A stretch of 64,000 nucleotides of DNA, from the NCBI GenBank assembly GCA_946800325.1, contig OX326956.1, forward strand, positions 36,661,582 to 36,725,581, in the 5' to 3' direction. The translations under genes and the position numbers were made by a program. The notes under the pieces are model-generated. The model was not told where the DNA came from and searched no databases. It saw nothing but the letters and a program-made list of their open reading frames with translations. This DNA is from Luzula sylvatica. Its lineage: Eukaryota > Streptophyta > Magnoliopsida > Poales > Juncaceae. Below are positions 12,518 to 24,735 of the stretch, piece by piece; the first letter of the stretch is position 1; each line of letters starts with the position of its first letter.

Positions 12518-13080
12518 GATCAACCCTCTCTCCATCCCCTATAAAAGAGTGTGCCCACTCATGCTTGTGCACACGACACACATAGCCGCCGAAAACCACA
12601 CACACACACTCTCGGATAAGGGTTAGGGTAGCCGCCGAAGAGGTTCGGGTCATAGCCGCCGAGTAGGGGTTAGGGTTTCGTAGCCGCCTGGTGGGACTCG
12701 GGCAAGGTTTCGCAACCCTCGAAAGAGTTTCGGCTTCGGCTAGGCTAGCCGCGAGAGAAAGAGAGAGATGAGAAAAGAGAACGTCAAGAATTCGAGTCGA
12801 TCACCGTGCTGCTAGTACAAAACGATGATTTTTTTCGAGTTGGGCACAGTGGACGCGAGTGGAAACTTTCTCGTTTGGAGCTAGACGCGATCAATTCCGA
12901 GCTGCCGCACGTTTTCGTCATCACCGAATCAACCGTGATTTGTAGGTCATAAATACAAACTCTTCCATCGATGTTTAATTTAGTTGCACGGAACCTGGTG
13001 AAATTTGTCCTGCGACTTAAATTTTTGTTATTTATGTTTTGTATCATGCCGTGGGACTCAACAATGACATCAAAGCTTTG
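12518..13080 (+). mobile_element. LTR-like fragment with TATA box and PBS-like site
   Basis: This is the sequence into which the preceding solo LTR inserted. CTATAAAAG at about 12539 is a TATA box followed by an R/U5-like stretch with CCGCCGA repeats. AATGACATCAAAGCTTTG near 13061 resembles the TGGTATCAGAGC primer-binding context of plant LTR retrotransposons. No paired LTR was identified. Confidence 0.35.
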
Positions 13081-13289
13081 TGCAAAAAATATAATACTCG
13101 ACTAATTTTGTGTTAATTAAATAATATACTATGGGCTATAATATTTAATTGTATGTGAATGCATGTGTATGTGTTTGTATGTGCCATCGTGCATGTCGTA
13201 ATATTTTATTTTGCTTATAACGATATGTGAATCTTGCAAATTATAATTTTTATTTTATTTATGCCGATCCGTGAATCGTGCAACTTTAA

Positions 13290-13905
13290 AAATATATTTT
13301 GCAACTTTTCTACGGAGTTTTGCAGAAAATTCAGCACACACGGTGGCATCAAACCTTAACTTCACCTTGATCACAAAAGAGAACCAAAGACATGGTTCAT
13401 CTGCCTGTCTAGACGACACGTGTGCAAACTTGCTTAATCTCGATTCGATATTCTCTAATGGATAAAAACAGTTTTTCTCCCTTTCTCTCTTTCTCTCTTT
13501 CATGTTCACACCTTTGGAAAAAATGTTAGACTTGTTAGAATGAATCTAGATTGAGCCATCATCTGAGGAGAGAGAGAGAGAGAACATCATATATATATAT
13601 ATATATGATATGGGCCAAGGGGTGTGTATAATTGTTATACAAATTCAGAACACCTTCCTTTCAAATGAAGCGAAGCTTCGGTTCGAACGGAGAGAGTTCT
13701 GCCTCTGAGTTTACCAAGTGTAATCATATTACAATTAAACTCGTATGCTTCCGTTCGAAAAAGCTAAGCTTCCGTTCGAACGAAACATCCCAGGAACTCA
13801 ATTGTGCATAATCTCATTATGCACTTAATCATTCTCACGAACGCGTACTTTCATTTATCCCTATATGTACAATTTATCGTTGATCCAAAATTGAAGTTCC
13901 TTCCA
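13290..13905 (-). mobile_element. Partial, inverted, diverged copy of LTR family C
   Basis: Read on the minus strand from 13905 (TGGAAGGAACTTCAATTTTGG), the order GATCAACGATAAA, GTACGCGTTCGT, GTGCATAAT, AGATTATG matches the start of the solo LTR at 11555. CTAGACGACACG and CAAACTTGCTT near 13410-13435 match 19545-19575. The 3' third is not recognisable. Confidence 0.55.
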
Positions 13906-14311
13906 AATCAAGGTTGACATAATAACCATGTCTCGTAATTATCATGTATCATATAAGAAAAGGATTAAGTCACATAAATATATTGCAAGAAAAATGATCA
14001 CGGATCATTTGGTTTAATTTGGGTTATCATAGTGTCTTACGAGGGACCTCTTATGATTTATGAACTATGTTTAGTTTGTTACCAAATTATAACTCGAACC
14101 TACTAGGTTACACCAATGTGTTAGCCTTGTTGGACGAATCAGTATTCTCTAAATAATATGTGTATATGATACACATATTGGAAGGACAAAAAATATGTTT
14201 ATGATCATTCGAAAAAATAAATACATATAACATATATGTGTGTATTATTATGGAAGAATTAAATTATTTGTATGGGCCGAATATTATTAACCTTCCGAAT
14301 TTTATATATAT
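13906..14311. other. Intergenic repeat-derived sequence, no gene seen
   Basis: AT-rich, no coding frame. It contains GTTGGACGAATC and short TATATG runs. Nothing recognisable. Confidence 0.35.
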
Positions 14312-14520
14312 GATGGAAGCTAACCTTCTTAATTAAGTACCAAAATTTTGGTACTTAATGTTTTTTAACCGTTGGATTTGCATTGAGATTTGTGTTTTTT
14401 CATGATGATCATGAAATTTTGTGCACATCATAAAATGCACAAATCTCGATAAAAATTCAATGGTGAAAAAATATTAAGTACCAAAATGTTGGTTCTTAAT
14501 TAAGTAGTTTAGCCTCCCTC
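14312..14520. mobile_element. MITE family B, copy 2
   Basis: It matches 11248-11456 throughout (AATTAAGTACCAAAATTTTGG, CATGATGATCATGAAATTTTG, TTTAGCCTCCCTC). The left end is degenerate (GATGGAAGCTAACC). It lies 18 bp from a family A copy, so A and B are again neighbours at a TA-rich site. Confidence 0.85.
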
Positions 14521-14538
14521 TATATCTCTCTATATATA

Positions 14539-16617
14539 GGGCTAGGCTCAATGGTCAAAATTCTTACTTTGCCAACATTGGCCAACAATGCTTATTTTTC
14601 AAAATATATAGATGAAAATTAAATCTTAACCGTATAGATGTGATCTATATCATCTAGATATGTTGTAAAATAAATTTTGTTTCATTTGAATTTTTCTATC
14701 TAACAAAACAAATAACAAATTTTCACAACAGTCCATTTCTGTAAAATTTTAGATTTTCATGAAGAAAAAACTCAAAACATAGTAAAATTTTATCCTAACC
14801 CTATAAATATAACTTAAATTAAATCCAATGCAAAAAATTCGAATTTTAAAATTTATTTCATGATGAATCATGTCGTAAATGTTACTGACCGTTAATATTT
14901 TTACGTATCATGATGAATATGATAGATTATTTTATTTTTCATAAAATTGAATATAAAACATTCTCAAGTGATATTAATTACATCGATACGATTCAAATTT
15001 AATTTTCATTCATAGATTGTGAGAAATAAGCGTTGTTGGCCGCGTTGGCCAAACAAGAATGTTGGCCATCATGTAAATATATTATGTTAAATGCAGCAAA
15101 ATATACTATTAAAATTCAGCAAAATTTACTTTTGAACAAAACAACATATACTCTTGAATTCAGCAAAATATATTGTTCAGTTCAGCAAAATATATTCATC
15201 AATTAAACAAAATATACTCATTAATCTTACTAAAAAATGTTAGTAAAAATAAGTAAATAAAATTAAATCACGTTGACTGTTTGGAAGAGAGCCTTTGATC
15301 TCTCTCCAAATTTACTCAAAAAAAAACACGTTGACCTACTTTTGACCGACGGTTGACTGGCGTTGATCAACGCTTGACCAATGGTTGACTGACCGTTCGT
15401 CGAAATTGACCAGCGTTGACCGGAATTAAATTTAGAAAAATAAAATCTTTAATTTAACAAAATCTACTCTCAAATATGGCAAAATATACTGTTAAATATA
15501 GCAAAATATACTCTTAAATTTAACAAAATTTATTGTTGTATTTAATAAGGTAAACTCTTGAATATAATAAAATTTAATCTTAAATTTAGAAAAAATATAT
15601 ATATATACCTCTAAATTTACCAAAATATATTGTTGAACGTATAAAAATAAATTGTTAAAATTAGAAAATATACTTTTAAAATTATGAAAATATATTGTTA
15701 ACATTAGGAAAAATATTGTGAAATTTAATAAAATACTCTTAAATTTAACAATATATATTTTTATATGCAACAAAATATACTGTTGAATTTCGCAAAATAT
15801 ATTCTTGAGTTTCACAAACTATACTCTGGAATTAAACAAAATTTATGCTTGAATGAAGCAAAATATACTTTCGAATTTATCAAAATATACCGTTGAAATT
15901 AGAAAAATATATTCATGAATGTTAGTAAAAAAACATTTAACAAAAAGTGAAAATCGTGTTGACCAACTTTTGGCCAGAGTTCACCGATTGTTGATCGGCA
16001 GCTGACCCGATTGTTGACCGGCGGCTGACCGGAGTTGACTGATGGTTTGTCGGAGTTGACCGATTTAATTTAAGACTTTATTTTTGTAAATGACCAACAT
16101 TCTTGTTTGGCCAACGCGGCCAACAACGCTTATTTCTCATAATCTATGAATGAAAATTAAATTTGAACCGTATCGATGTAATCAATATCACTTGAGAATG
16201 TTATAGATTCTATTTTATGAAAAATAAAAAAAATCTATCATATTCATCATGATACGTAAAAATATTAACGGTCAATAACATTTACGACATGATTCATCAT
16301 GAAATAAATTTTAAAATTCAATTTCTTGCATTGGATTTCATTTAAGTTATATAGATTGGGTTAGGATAAAATTTTACAATGTTTCGAGTTTTTCTTCATG
16401 GAAATCTAAAATTTTACCGAAATAGACGGTTGTGAAAATTTGTTATTTGTTTTGTTAGATAGAAAAATTCAAATGATACAAAATTTATTTTGCCACATAT
16501 CTAGATGATATAGATCACATATATACGGTTAAGATTTAATTTTCATCTATATATTTTGAAAAATAAACGTTGTTGGCCAATGTTGGCCTAGTAAGGATGT
16601 TGGTCATTGAGCCTAGC

Positions 16618-16619
<2 letters not shown>
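14539..16619. mobile_element. 2.08-kb foldback: two family A MITEs in inverted orientation
   Basis: The left arm 14539-15070 and the right arm 16091-16619 are reverse complements over about 530 bp (roughly 94% by eye). Each matches the 541-bp copy at 10670. The ~1-kb loop (15071-16090) holds two kinds of short repeat: AAAATATACT/TTAAATTTAGC units (the reverse complement of the minisatellite subunit at 7-8.8 kb) and clustered GTTGACC/TTGACCG pentamer-type repeats at 15320-15425 and 15955-16065. It has no ORF. It is either a composite foldback element or two independent insertions. Confidence 0.75.
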
Positions 16620-16657
<38 letters not shown>

Positions 16658-18189
16658 CAGGGCTGCTATGGAGAATCCAAAAAAAGAATCCGAAAAAAGA
16701 ATCCATACGTAAAATATGTCGAAGAAATTAGCAAAATATACGTTTAGAACGAGCAAAATATATCGATGAATTTAACACGCTTACACAGCGAAATTGCTTC
16801 AAATTAACAAACGTTAATATAGGAGCGGAGGGGCCTTTTTTTAATTTTCTAAAAGATGGAGGGGCTTTTTTATAAATTTAATAAAACATTGTTTTCCCCT
16901 CCATTTCTCTAGCTTCTTCACCATTCTCTCTCCGATCTTCATTTCTCAACTCACAGGAAGCAAGGGAGAGAGCAAATCATTCCTTTCCTCTCGTTATGGA
17001 CGATATGTGCTTGTAGCTAGCCATGGCGAATGCTTGGACCTTGGCGAGCATCTCTTCTCCATCGTATATCCTTGCTTTCGAGTTTTGAACGTAGCACAAA
17101 CCTAATTTCTCTCTCTTCGCACAGAGTATCGAAGCAACAGACGATGTTCGTTCGCTCTATCTCTCTCTCCGTAAGAGAAACCACATGTCTCTCTTCTCTT
17201 TCTCTCTATTTATACCTGATGCCACATAAGGTCTTTCTTTCTTCGAATTTGTCGCTGATTTTGTCGAATTGGGACTGATTTTGGCCGATTGGGACTGATT
17301 TTGTGATTTGGGGCTGATTTTGAAGAAGTCTGATTCGGGTGATTTTTCATACATTATGGTGATCAATTTTATTTATTAGGGCTGAATTAGGGATTGATGC
17401 TGTTAAACTAGGGTTCAATAGGGCAGCGATATGGTTGATTGTGGATAATTTAATCTAATAATGGTTCAATTGAACAAGGTTAGGGTTTAATTTTGTTATT
17501 TACATAAATCGACACTTTTTTTGGTTAATTGAACCGTATTGACATATTTTATCTCAAGCTTTGTGGGCAGCTCGGCGCGACGCAATGGAGAGATCATTAC
17601 TCAATCAGAGGGAGGAAGAAGGCTCATGGATGGTTGCTGCACCGGAGATTTCATCGATTTCGCCTTAATTTCGATTGTTTCTTGCCGAAACTAGGTACTT
17701 TCGATTTTTTTTTTTAGTTTTTTTGAAAAAATGTTAAATCATTAAATATGTTGATGTACATGATAATTTTATTGAAGAGATTTTATAATATAATATATAT
17801 CAGGACTCGGAACAAGCAGATCACTACAGTACTAGGTCTAATCAGATTTTAGAAAGGAAATCACAATTCATGAACATATCGGATTCTTGTGCCGGTACGG
17901 GTCAGATCTACTGCTAGTACATCTCAGATTTCAGTGCCGGTACGGGTCGAATTTGAGTGGCGATGTCGATAAAGGTTCGTGAAATGGTGTTTTAGATTCG
18001 AAGGAGTAAGTCATTAGGCATCTTGTCGCTCCAGAGACTTGTGTTATTGGAGTATATTTGGATGGAGTTGACTGTTTCGAAATGTTATGATATTTTTGAT
18101 GAATTTGTATGTTTGGAGTTGTATTTGAGTTATAGCTATTTGAATTGTAATTTATATATAATGCTTTTAAATTGGTATGTTTGAACATG

Positions 18190-20460
18190 ATATCGGAATT
18201 TCAACTCCACTCGGTAAATTAAATCGTATATTTTGTTAAATTCAATCGTATATTTTTCTAAATTCAATAATATATTTTGCTGAATTATATGAAATTAATG
18301 ATCATGTTCATCGGATAATTGACAATATTTTGGAAAATTCAATCGTATATTTTGCTAAATTCAATCATATATTTTTCAAAATTCAATAATATTTTTTGTT
18401 AAATTATTTGAAATTAATGATCATGTTTATTTGATAATTAACTATACTTTGTTAAATTTAATTGCATATTTTGCTAAATTTAGTCGTATATTTTGCTATA
18501 TTCAATCGTATATTTTGCTAAATTCAATAATATATTTTGCTGAATTATATGAAATTAATGATCATGTTCATCAGATAATTAACTATATTTTGGTAAATTC
18601 CATCGTATATTTTTCTAAATTAAATAATATATTTTGTTGAATTATTTGAAATTTATGATCATATTTATCGGATAATTACTATATTTTGTTAAATTTAATC
18701 GCATATTTTGCTAAATTTAATCGTATATTTTTCTAAATTGAATAATATATTTTGCTGAATTATCTGAAATTAATGATCATGTTCATTGGATAATTATCTA
18801 TATTTTTCTCAATTCAATCGTATATTTTGCTAAATTCAATCGTATATTGTTCTAAATTCAATAATATATTTTGCTGAATTATATGAAATTAATGATCATG
18901 TTCATCGGATAATTAACTATATTTTGATAAATTCAAGCGTATATTTTGCTAAATTCAATAATATATTTTGCTGAATTATAAGAAATTAATGATCATGTTC
19001 ATCGGATAATTAACTATATTTTGGTAAATGCAGTCGTATATTTTGCTAAATCCAATTGTATATTTTGCTAAATTCAATAATATATTTTGCTGAATTATAT
19101 GAAATTAATGATCATATTCATCGGATAATTAACTATATTTTTCTAAATTCAATTGTTGTCGGGAATTCATCCGACCCCGGGCCCGCGCAGCGGATATGAA
19201 GGCCCGGTCCGGTTCCCAAAATCCAAGATCACGCCATGACTTCGAGGATACGATGCAATAGAACGATAGACGATTACCAGCGTGAAATTGACCACGCACG
19301 ACGGGTTGATCGCTCGCATCCTTTCTTTCTCCGGTGTCACGTTGGTGACTAGCCCGTGCGTCCCATACCACACGTCTCCCACCGTCTTGACACGCCTCCG
19401 GTTGTCTTTCGTGCGTCCCACGTCCACACTCTTCCACAGCCAACAGTTTTGCTCCTTCGGTTTGATCACAATCGGAGAGCCACAAGTGTCGCTCCTCTAC
19501 TTGTATCCACCGTGAGTCGGAGTTCGTCGGTTGCGGGTGCAACTTCCTAGACGATGCACCGGCGAACTTGCTTGATTGGTTGATTCTCTATATCGAGAAA
19601 ACTCATTTTCTCGGTTCTCTCTCTTCACACCCTTTCTCTCTCTAGAAAGATGTCTATCTCTATATTTCTGGAATATTCTGAATAATCCAATGATTGGACT
19701 GAATCAACTGAACTTGAGATGAGAGAGAATTATCCTATTTATATCACATAGGATAAGGATGGGCCAAAAGGCATGTATATCCAATATACACCCTTTCACA
19801 CAGAAAACAGCATGAACCTGTTCAGTATTCTGTCCATACGAAATTGGTAAATTCCTCTGACAGAAAATCAACCTACACTAAAATTGTATATAATCTTATT
19901 ATCTACTCAACCCAATTTGTCCTGGCCCAATTAGAGGTCGTATACAAAAGTTATGACTGTTTTACTAACTGTATGTCATACTGTTGCACCCTTTCGGTAT
20001 TTCATATAAACGACACTTATACTTCGTTCATATGAAATATATTTCTACATGAAGGTTGTAGATAATCTTATTATCTATCTAACCCAATTTGAACCATTCA
20101 AATTGGATTTTCCTACTGAAAGATATGACCACGAATGTACGCTTATATTCGTGTATCCTTGTGTACACTTTTGCGGTTGATCCTGAAACTGTATTTCCTT
20201 CAATTGTATATTTTGCTAAATTCAATAATATATTTTGCTGGATTATATGAAATTAATAATCAAGTTTATCGGTTAATTAACTATATTTTTCTAAATTCAA
20301 TCGTATATATTTCTAAATTCAATCGTATATTTTGTTAAATTTAATAATATATTTTGCTAAATTATATATAATTAATGATCATATTCATCGGATAATTGAC
20401 TATATTTTGCTAAATTCAACCGTATATTTTACTAAATTAAATAATATGTTTTGTTGAATT
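18190..20460. repeat. Second array of the 119-bp minisatellite, split by a solo LTR
   Basis: Units with AATGATCATGTTCATCGG and TATATTTTGCTAAATTCAA recur from 18190 to 19156 and from 20203 to about 20460. Spacing is less regular (119, 141, about 97 bp) than in the 7-8.8 kb array, and there is no visible higher-order period. Confidence 0.85.
19157..20202 (-). mobile_element. Solo LTR, family C, copy 2
   Basis: It starts TGTCGGGAATTC and ends TTTCCTTCA on the plus strand, with a perfect 5-bp duplication ATTGT (19152-19156 and 20203-20207). The surrounding minisatellite unit resumes exactly after it. The minus-strand reading aligns with 11555-12517, so the element is inserted in reverse. ORF-like frames at 19129-19550 are not gene-like; they are the GC-rich LTR body. 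Confidence 0.85.
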
Positions 20461-20644
20461 ATAAATTAATTATTTTTTAAATGCATAAAAAATCCCTAGA
20501 AATATTTCAAAAATTAATTAGATAACAAATTCTGAAGTTACATTAATACAAAACATAATAACAAATTCCACAACCAAATATAAAATTTAAAATTGAGTTA
20601 CCGAGTTATTGTCCAGTATGAACAAAAAATCTCAGATCATGAAC

Positions 20645-20649
<5 letters not shown>

Positions 20650-20690
<41 letters not shown>
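20650..20690. repeat. (TC)n microsatellite
   Basis: Uninterrupted TC dinucleotides of about 20 units. Confidence 0.95.
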
Positions 20691-20692
<2 letters not shown>

Positions 20693-20821
20693 GTTAGGGA
20701 AATTCTACTCGCTGCAATTCACCAAAACCTACGCAAACAATAAGTTTATATTGTATATAATTTCATGCACTTCGAATTTCTACTATTTTTTACAAAATAC
20801 TTGGAAAACTAATCGGCACGG

Positions 20822-20998
20822 TCTTAATTTCATTTATAACCGGTGCTGCTGCTGCTTCTTCATCCTCCTCGAACCACTTGTCTGTACCAGCGTCGACGGT
20901 ACCGTCATTGACCCACTGGTCGTCCACGCTCAACGCCACGTTGACTTTCTGGACACTTCTAGAAGGTCCAACATGGACCCAATGCAGAGACTTGGTAT
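20822..20998 (-). pseudogene. Captured exon fragment, unknown protein
   Basis: On the minus strand, 59 codons are open and protein-like (SLHWVHVGPSRS, then VNVALSVDDQWVNDG, then KWFEEDEEAAAA). I do not recognise the family. Normal amino-acid composition inside a repeat without other coding suggests a host exon carried by the 16.66-21.9 kb element. Confidence 0.4.
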
Positions 20999-21450
20999 GT
21001 GACGTGGAGTTTTAACTTGTCGGTTATGTGCTGTGACGGACCCATCCAGGTTTCGGTACGGTTGGTACAATTTGGAGAGTACCGAGTGACATGGATTTAC
21101 CGCCCAGAACCCCTATCGTTCCTTTAAAATGAGCCATGTTTTTGAAATTGGGTTTAAAATCAGCCCCTTAGAATGAGCCAATTTTTCGAAATTAAGTTAA
21201 AAATCAGCCCCGAATCTGTCCAGACTCGACCAAAATCAGCTCCAATTCGCTAAAATCAGCCCCAAATCGGATTGAAATCATGTTCCTGCAAATTAACCAT
21301 ATCATACCTAAATTTGTCACCAATTAGCAAAATTAAAAACCCTAATTAATTTTCCAATATCAAAATTAAACCAAAACTAAGTCATGATTAGCCTAATCAA
21401 TTCCAATCAAACCTTATCCAGCGATAATAACCCAAATTTAGAAGATATAC

Positions 21451-21606
21451 CAGAACTTCAGGATCCTTAGGTAAATCATCGTCGATATCAATCAATCCCG
21501 ACGCAGAGCTCGATCTCTCTTTCCCTGGCGGAAGCTTCTTCGCAGCAGCATTTCGCGTTCGTGACTCCAGGAAGAAGGTGGCATGGCATGGCGAGAGGGC
21601 TATCAC
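21451..21606 (-). pseudogene. Captured first-exon-like fragment, unknown protein
   Basis: A minus-strand ATG frame (AAAKKLPPGKERSSSASG, then DIDDDLPKDPEVL) ends at a good donor (CTG followed by GTATAT). Next to it at 21610-21830 is GC-rich sequence with GGAGGG repeats that looks like a promoter/5' UTR. The family is not recognised. Confidence 0.35.
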
Positions 21607-21903
21607 AAGTTCATCATATATGCACGTGATAGCCGCCTCAAGACTCTGCTTTTAATCTCTCTACCATCGCGAATAAGGAGGGAGAGTCGCAGAGGGAGGG
21701 CGCGAGGGCGGTGAATCGACGGAAACTTCGCCGGAAGGAGGATCGCCAGAAGGGGGAAGGGGTGAGCGTGGTTGAGTGTTAGTAGCTGGAGAAGAGAGAA
21801 GCACGTGTGGTAGGTGTTGGATGTGAAAATTGTTAAAACATCCATGCGTGTGTGCTTTTATTTTATTTAGGTCCTTGAATTTTTTTTGTAAATTCTAGTT
21901 AGC

Positions 21904-21942
<39 letters not shown>

Positions 21943-22464
21943 TTTTTGTGTTACCATTATTTAGAAAGTCAGAGAGATATATTTTCAGTACAAAAATATT
22001 CTTAGTATAAAAATTAAAATTAAAACCTTATATAAAATGATGGTAAGTGTAAATATCACCACTTTCATTTATATCACCAAATCCTTGGACCACAATGATC
22101 TAACCATTTATATCACCATTTCCATGGTTGTTTCCTTCTTCACCATTTCCATTACCATAGGAACCGAACATGTCTCTCGGTATGCTATCTATGATGGTTA
22201 TCAATGGTGCTACCCCCATGGTTTCCCATTGTGCTCGTTACCATATCATTTACTTGAGACTTGGATGTCACTTGAACCTCGCCCAAGCTACTGGAAGCCT
22301 CCATTACGATGAATGGTATGAGAAGTATAAAGACTAAAATGCCCTTCATCCTCTACTTGTTGTAAAGAGTGGGAGAGGAAGTTATAAAACTGTGGAAAAA
22401 TAATTGAGCAATTCAATTCTCAAGATTTGTATGATGGAAATATTAATAATGAAAATAGGAAAAA

Positions 22465-22712
22465 GTTGTACCTCCCCCCAACTCTCCCCCACAACCCTTG
22501 ATGTGTCATCATAAGGCTTAACACCTTCAAATTTAACATCTTAATTATGATTTAACATCTTAATTTATTTTTTAACATCTTAGTTATGGTGTTAAACTAT
22601 AGATTAAGATATTAAATCATGATTTTAAGATATAAAATTTGATGGTGTTAAACCTTCCGGCGTACATCCCGAGGTGGGGGAGAGATGAGGGAGAGTACTA
22701 GGGGATGTACAT
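22465..22712. mobile_element. ~248-bp MITE with C/G-rich inverted ends
   Basis: The left end TGTACCTCCCCCCAACTCTC and the right end GAGAGTACTAGGGGATGTACA are imperfect inverted repeats. The interior holds repeated TTTAACATCTTA and its complement TTAAGATATTAAA. No ORF. Confidence 0.65.
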
Positions 22713-22844
22713 CACTACTCTAATGAAAAATACTGATAAGTTATTCTAGAAGAATAAGAGGGATAGTTTACCTAGAAAAACTTTGAAGGGTTATTTATTG
22801 GTTATGTTAGAATTAAACTAGGTTAAGGTGCTTCTTATGCCAAT

Positions 22845-22982
22845 GGGCTCATGGCCCAGTGGTTGGGTATGAGACACAAAAATCCTAAGTTGTGAGAGGT
22901 TGTGTGTTCGAGTCTCATTGGCACCAATGGATGAAGGACCACCGAGCCTTCTCCATTTACTCGTTTTTTTTTTTAAGGTGCT
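22845..22982 (+). mobile_element. tRNA-derived SINE
   Basis: A box-A-like TGGCCCAGTGGTTGGG (about 22853) and a box-B-like TGTGTTCGAGTCTC (about 22908) are spaced as in tRNA-derived pol III promoters. They are followed by a short body and an 11-T tract. No cloverleaf folds well enough for a tRNA gene. Confidence 0.7.
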
Positions 22983-23021
22983 TCTTATAGGGAGAAAAAA
23001 GAGAATGAATAATAATAATTA

Positions 23022-24732
23022 GGGGGTGTTTGGATAGGTGTAGTAAGGGTAGTTAGTAGTATTAACTACTGTAATAAAACTAATACCTTTGTTTGGACTG
23101 TGGGGATAGATATACCACTGCAGTTATAACATCCCTAACTCTTTTTATTGCAGCACTTATCATTCTCGTACTTATTCCAAGAGTCACAAAAGCTGCAGTG
23201 GTAAATTTTGGCGGGAGCAAGTAACTAAATTGAAGAGACGCCTGGCTTCTATTTCTCTCCTCTCCTTAAAGACTATCACGACAAAGAAATTCACGAAGTC
23301 CCCTTCTCTTCATAAAGTAATTCTGCTTTGTCCTTCTCTCAACAGAAAAGTCTCCTTCTCTTCTTAAGTGCTTACAAATTCATGGCAAGAAATTCATAAA
23401 GAAGTCTATTTTTCTCCATAAAGAAGTCTTATTCTCTTGAATTGAAGAAGCATAAGTTCTTATAGGTAAAAAACTCAAACTTAATGTGTCTCTAACTTGT
23501 TCGATGAAATGTCAATTATAAATTTCTTATTAACAAGTTCAATATATCTAAGAAAATAGTATGTTCTTGTACAATGGTTTATCGAATACACGAGACAATT
23601 TAATTTGTTGTTTATAGTCATTTGGATTTGAATTTTCTTTTAGGCATTTATGCAAACAGTTTGTGTTCATACATTATGCACACTATTTTCTATTCAAAAT
23701 GGAAATTCTTTAGATGTGTATCGGGCAAATTAATTCAGGAGAGATTTTGAATGAGCAAAACAAATTCTTACCTTCCATTTGGAGGTTTATATTGAGTCTG
23801 TACTGAATAAATTGAAAAAAATATATAATTGAGTGAGGTACTTGGTAATTACTAACATAAGACTTATCATTCAATTTTAGGTTATGTGCCAGTTTTGTTG
23901 AATGACATTAATATAATATAAAAGTTTATTATTTTCTTCATGTTTCTGATTCATTTGTAGTTATGTACTAGTATTGTTGTCCAATTCTGGTACGAACAAG
24001 GCTTGTATGTACCAGTATTGTTGTCATATTTTTTTTTTCTTTTTCTAGTTCATTTTTGTAATAAAATTTTTGTGTTTGTAATTAATTCTTTTGATGTTTG
24101 TAATTCATTTTTTTTAGATGGAAGATACTATGTTGGGAAAGCGAGCTCAAAATTTAAATGACCAAAATATACGAGCAACTTTCTTTTGAAGTTCATGATG
24201 AGCAAGTTAGGAAAAGTATGAAATCGGGTCAAGCCTTCAAAAATCAAGCCATCACTGCATCAGTAACTAATAGTATGGTGTAGTTCATAATTTATGTAAA
24301 TGTTGCATCTCATTTTGTTATTTTATTAGTGATGTAATTTAGTTTATGTAAGTGTTACATCTTAATTTGTTAGTGAAATAACCATATGATGCACTTATGT
24401 TACTTTAGTATTTAATATTTACTATTTTGCAGTTAATCGAAACTTATTATATGCTTGTATGGATTATTAAGTTAATATTTAAATTATGGATGAATTTATT
24501 ATATACAATAATGTCATTTTCTTATTATTAGTGACTTGTTTGTATTATTTTCTTGTTATTAATGATTTGTTTACATATCCTCAACACATTAGTCCAAACA
24601 TAAATGTTGGAATTGCAGTAATTATAATGTTTACCATCCAAACAAACAAAATGGAATTGTAATTGCAGGGACTCCATCTCCAAGGAGTGCAATTTCCTAT
24701 GTTGTTACTATTACTATCATCCAAACATGCCC
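23022..24732. mobile_element. PIF/Harbinger-type non-autonomous element (1.7 kb)
   Basis: The left end GGGGGTGTTTGGATAGG and the right end, read inverted, GGGCATGTTTGGATGATAG share the GGG-TGTTTGG terminus of PIF/Harbinger and Tourist elements. They are flanked by a TTA 3-bp duplication (23019-23021 and 24733-24735). A short ATG frame near 24118 (MEDTMLGKRAQNLND) stops quickly and may be a remnant. There is no DDE transposase. Confidence 0.75.
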
Positions 24733-24735
24733 TTA

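Larger units (their letters stand above)
16660..21903. mobile_element. 5.2-kb element with inverted ends and captured gene fragments
   Basis: The left end GGGCTGCTATGGAGAATCC is followed by two AAAGAATCC repeats. The right end (21850-21903) read inverted is TGCTAACTAGAATTTAC followed by AAAAAAATTC. Both ends abut (TA)n. The inside contains GC-richer promoter- and exon-like blocks (16900-17710 and 20820-21830), phrases of the type GGGGCTGATTTTG at 17240-17330 that recur inverted at 21150-21260, the 119-bp minisatellite (18190-19156, 20208-20460), and a solo LTR inserted in the latter. There is no transposase. The arrangement resembles a non-autonomous Pack-type TIR element. Confidence 0.5.

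Noticed and set aside
19129..19550. GC-rich overlapping ORFs
   Set aside because: They lie inside a solo LTR with defined ends and duplication; no protein family is recognisable.
22845..22982. tRNA gene
   Set aside because: Box A and B are present but no cloverleaf or discriminator end; the T tract and body fit a SINE.
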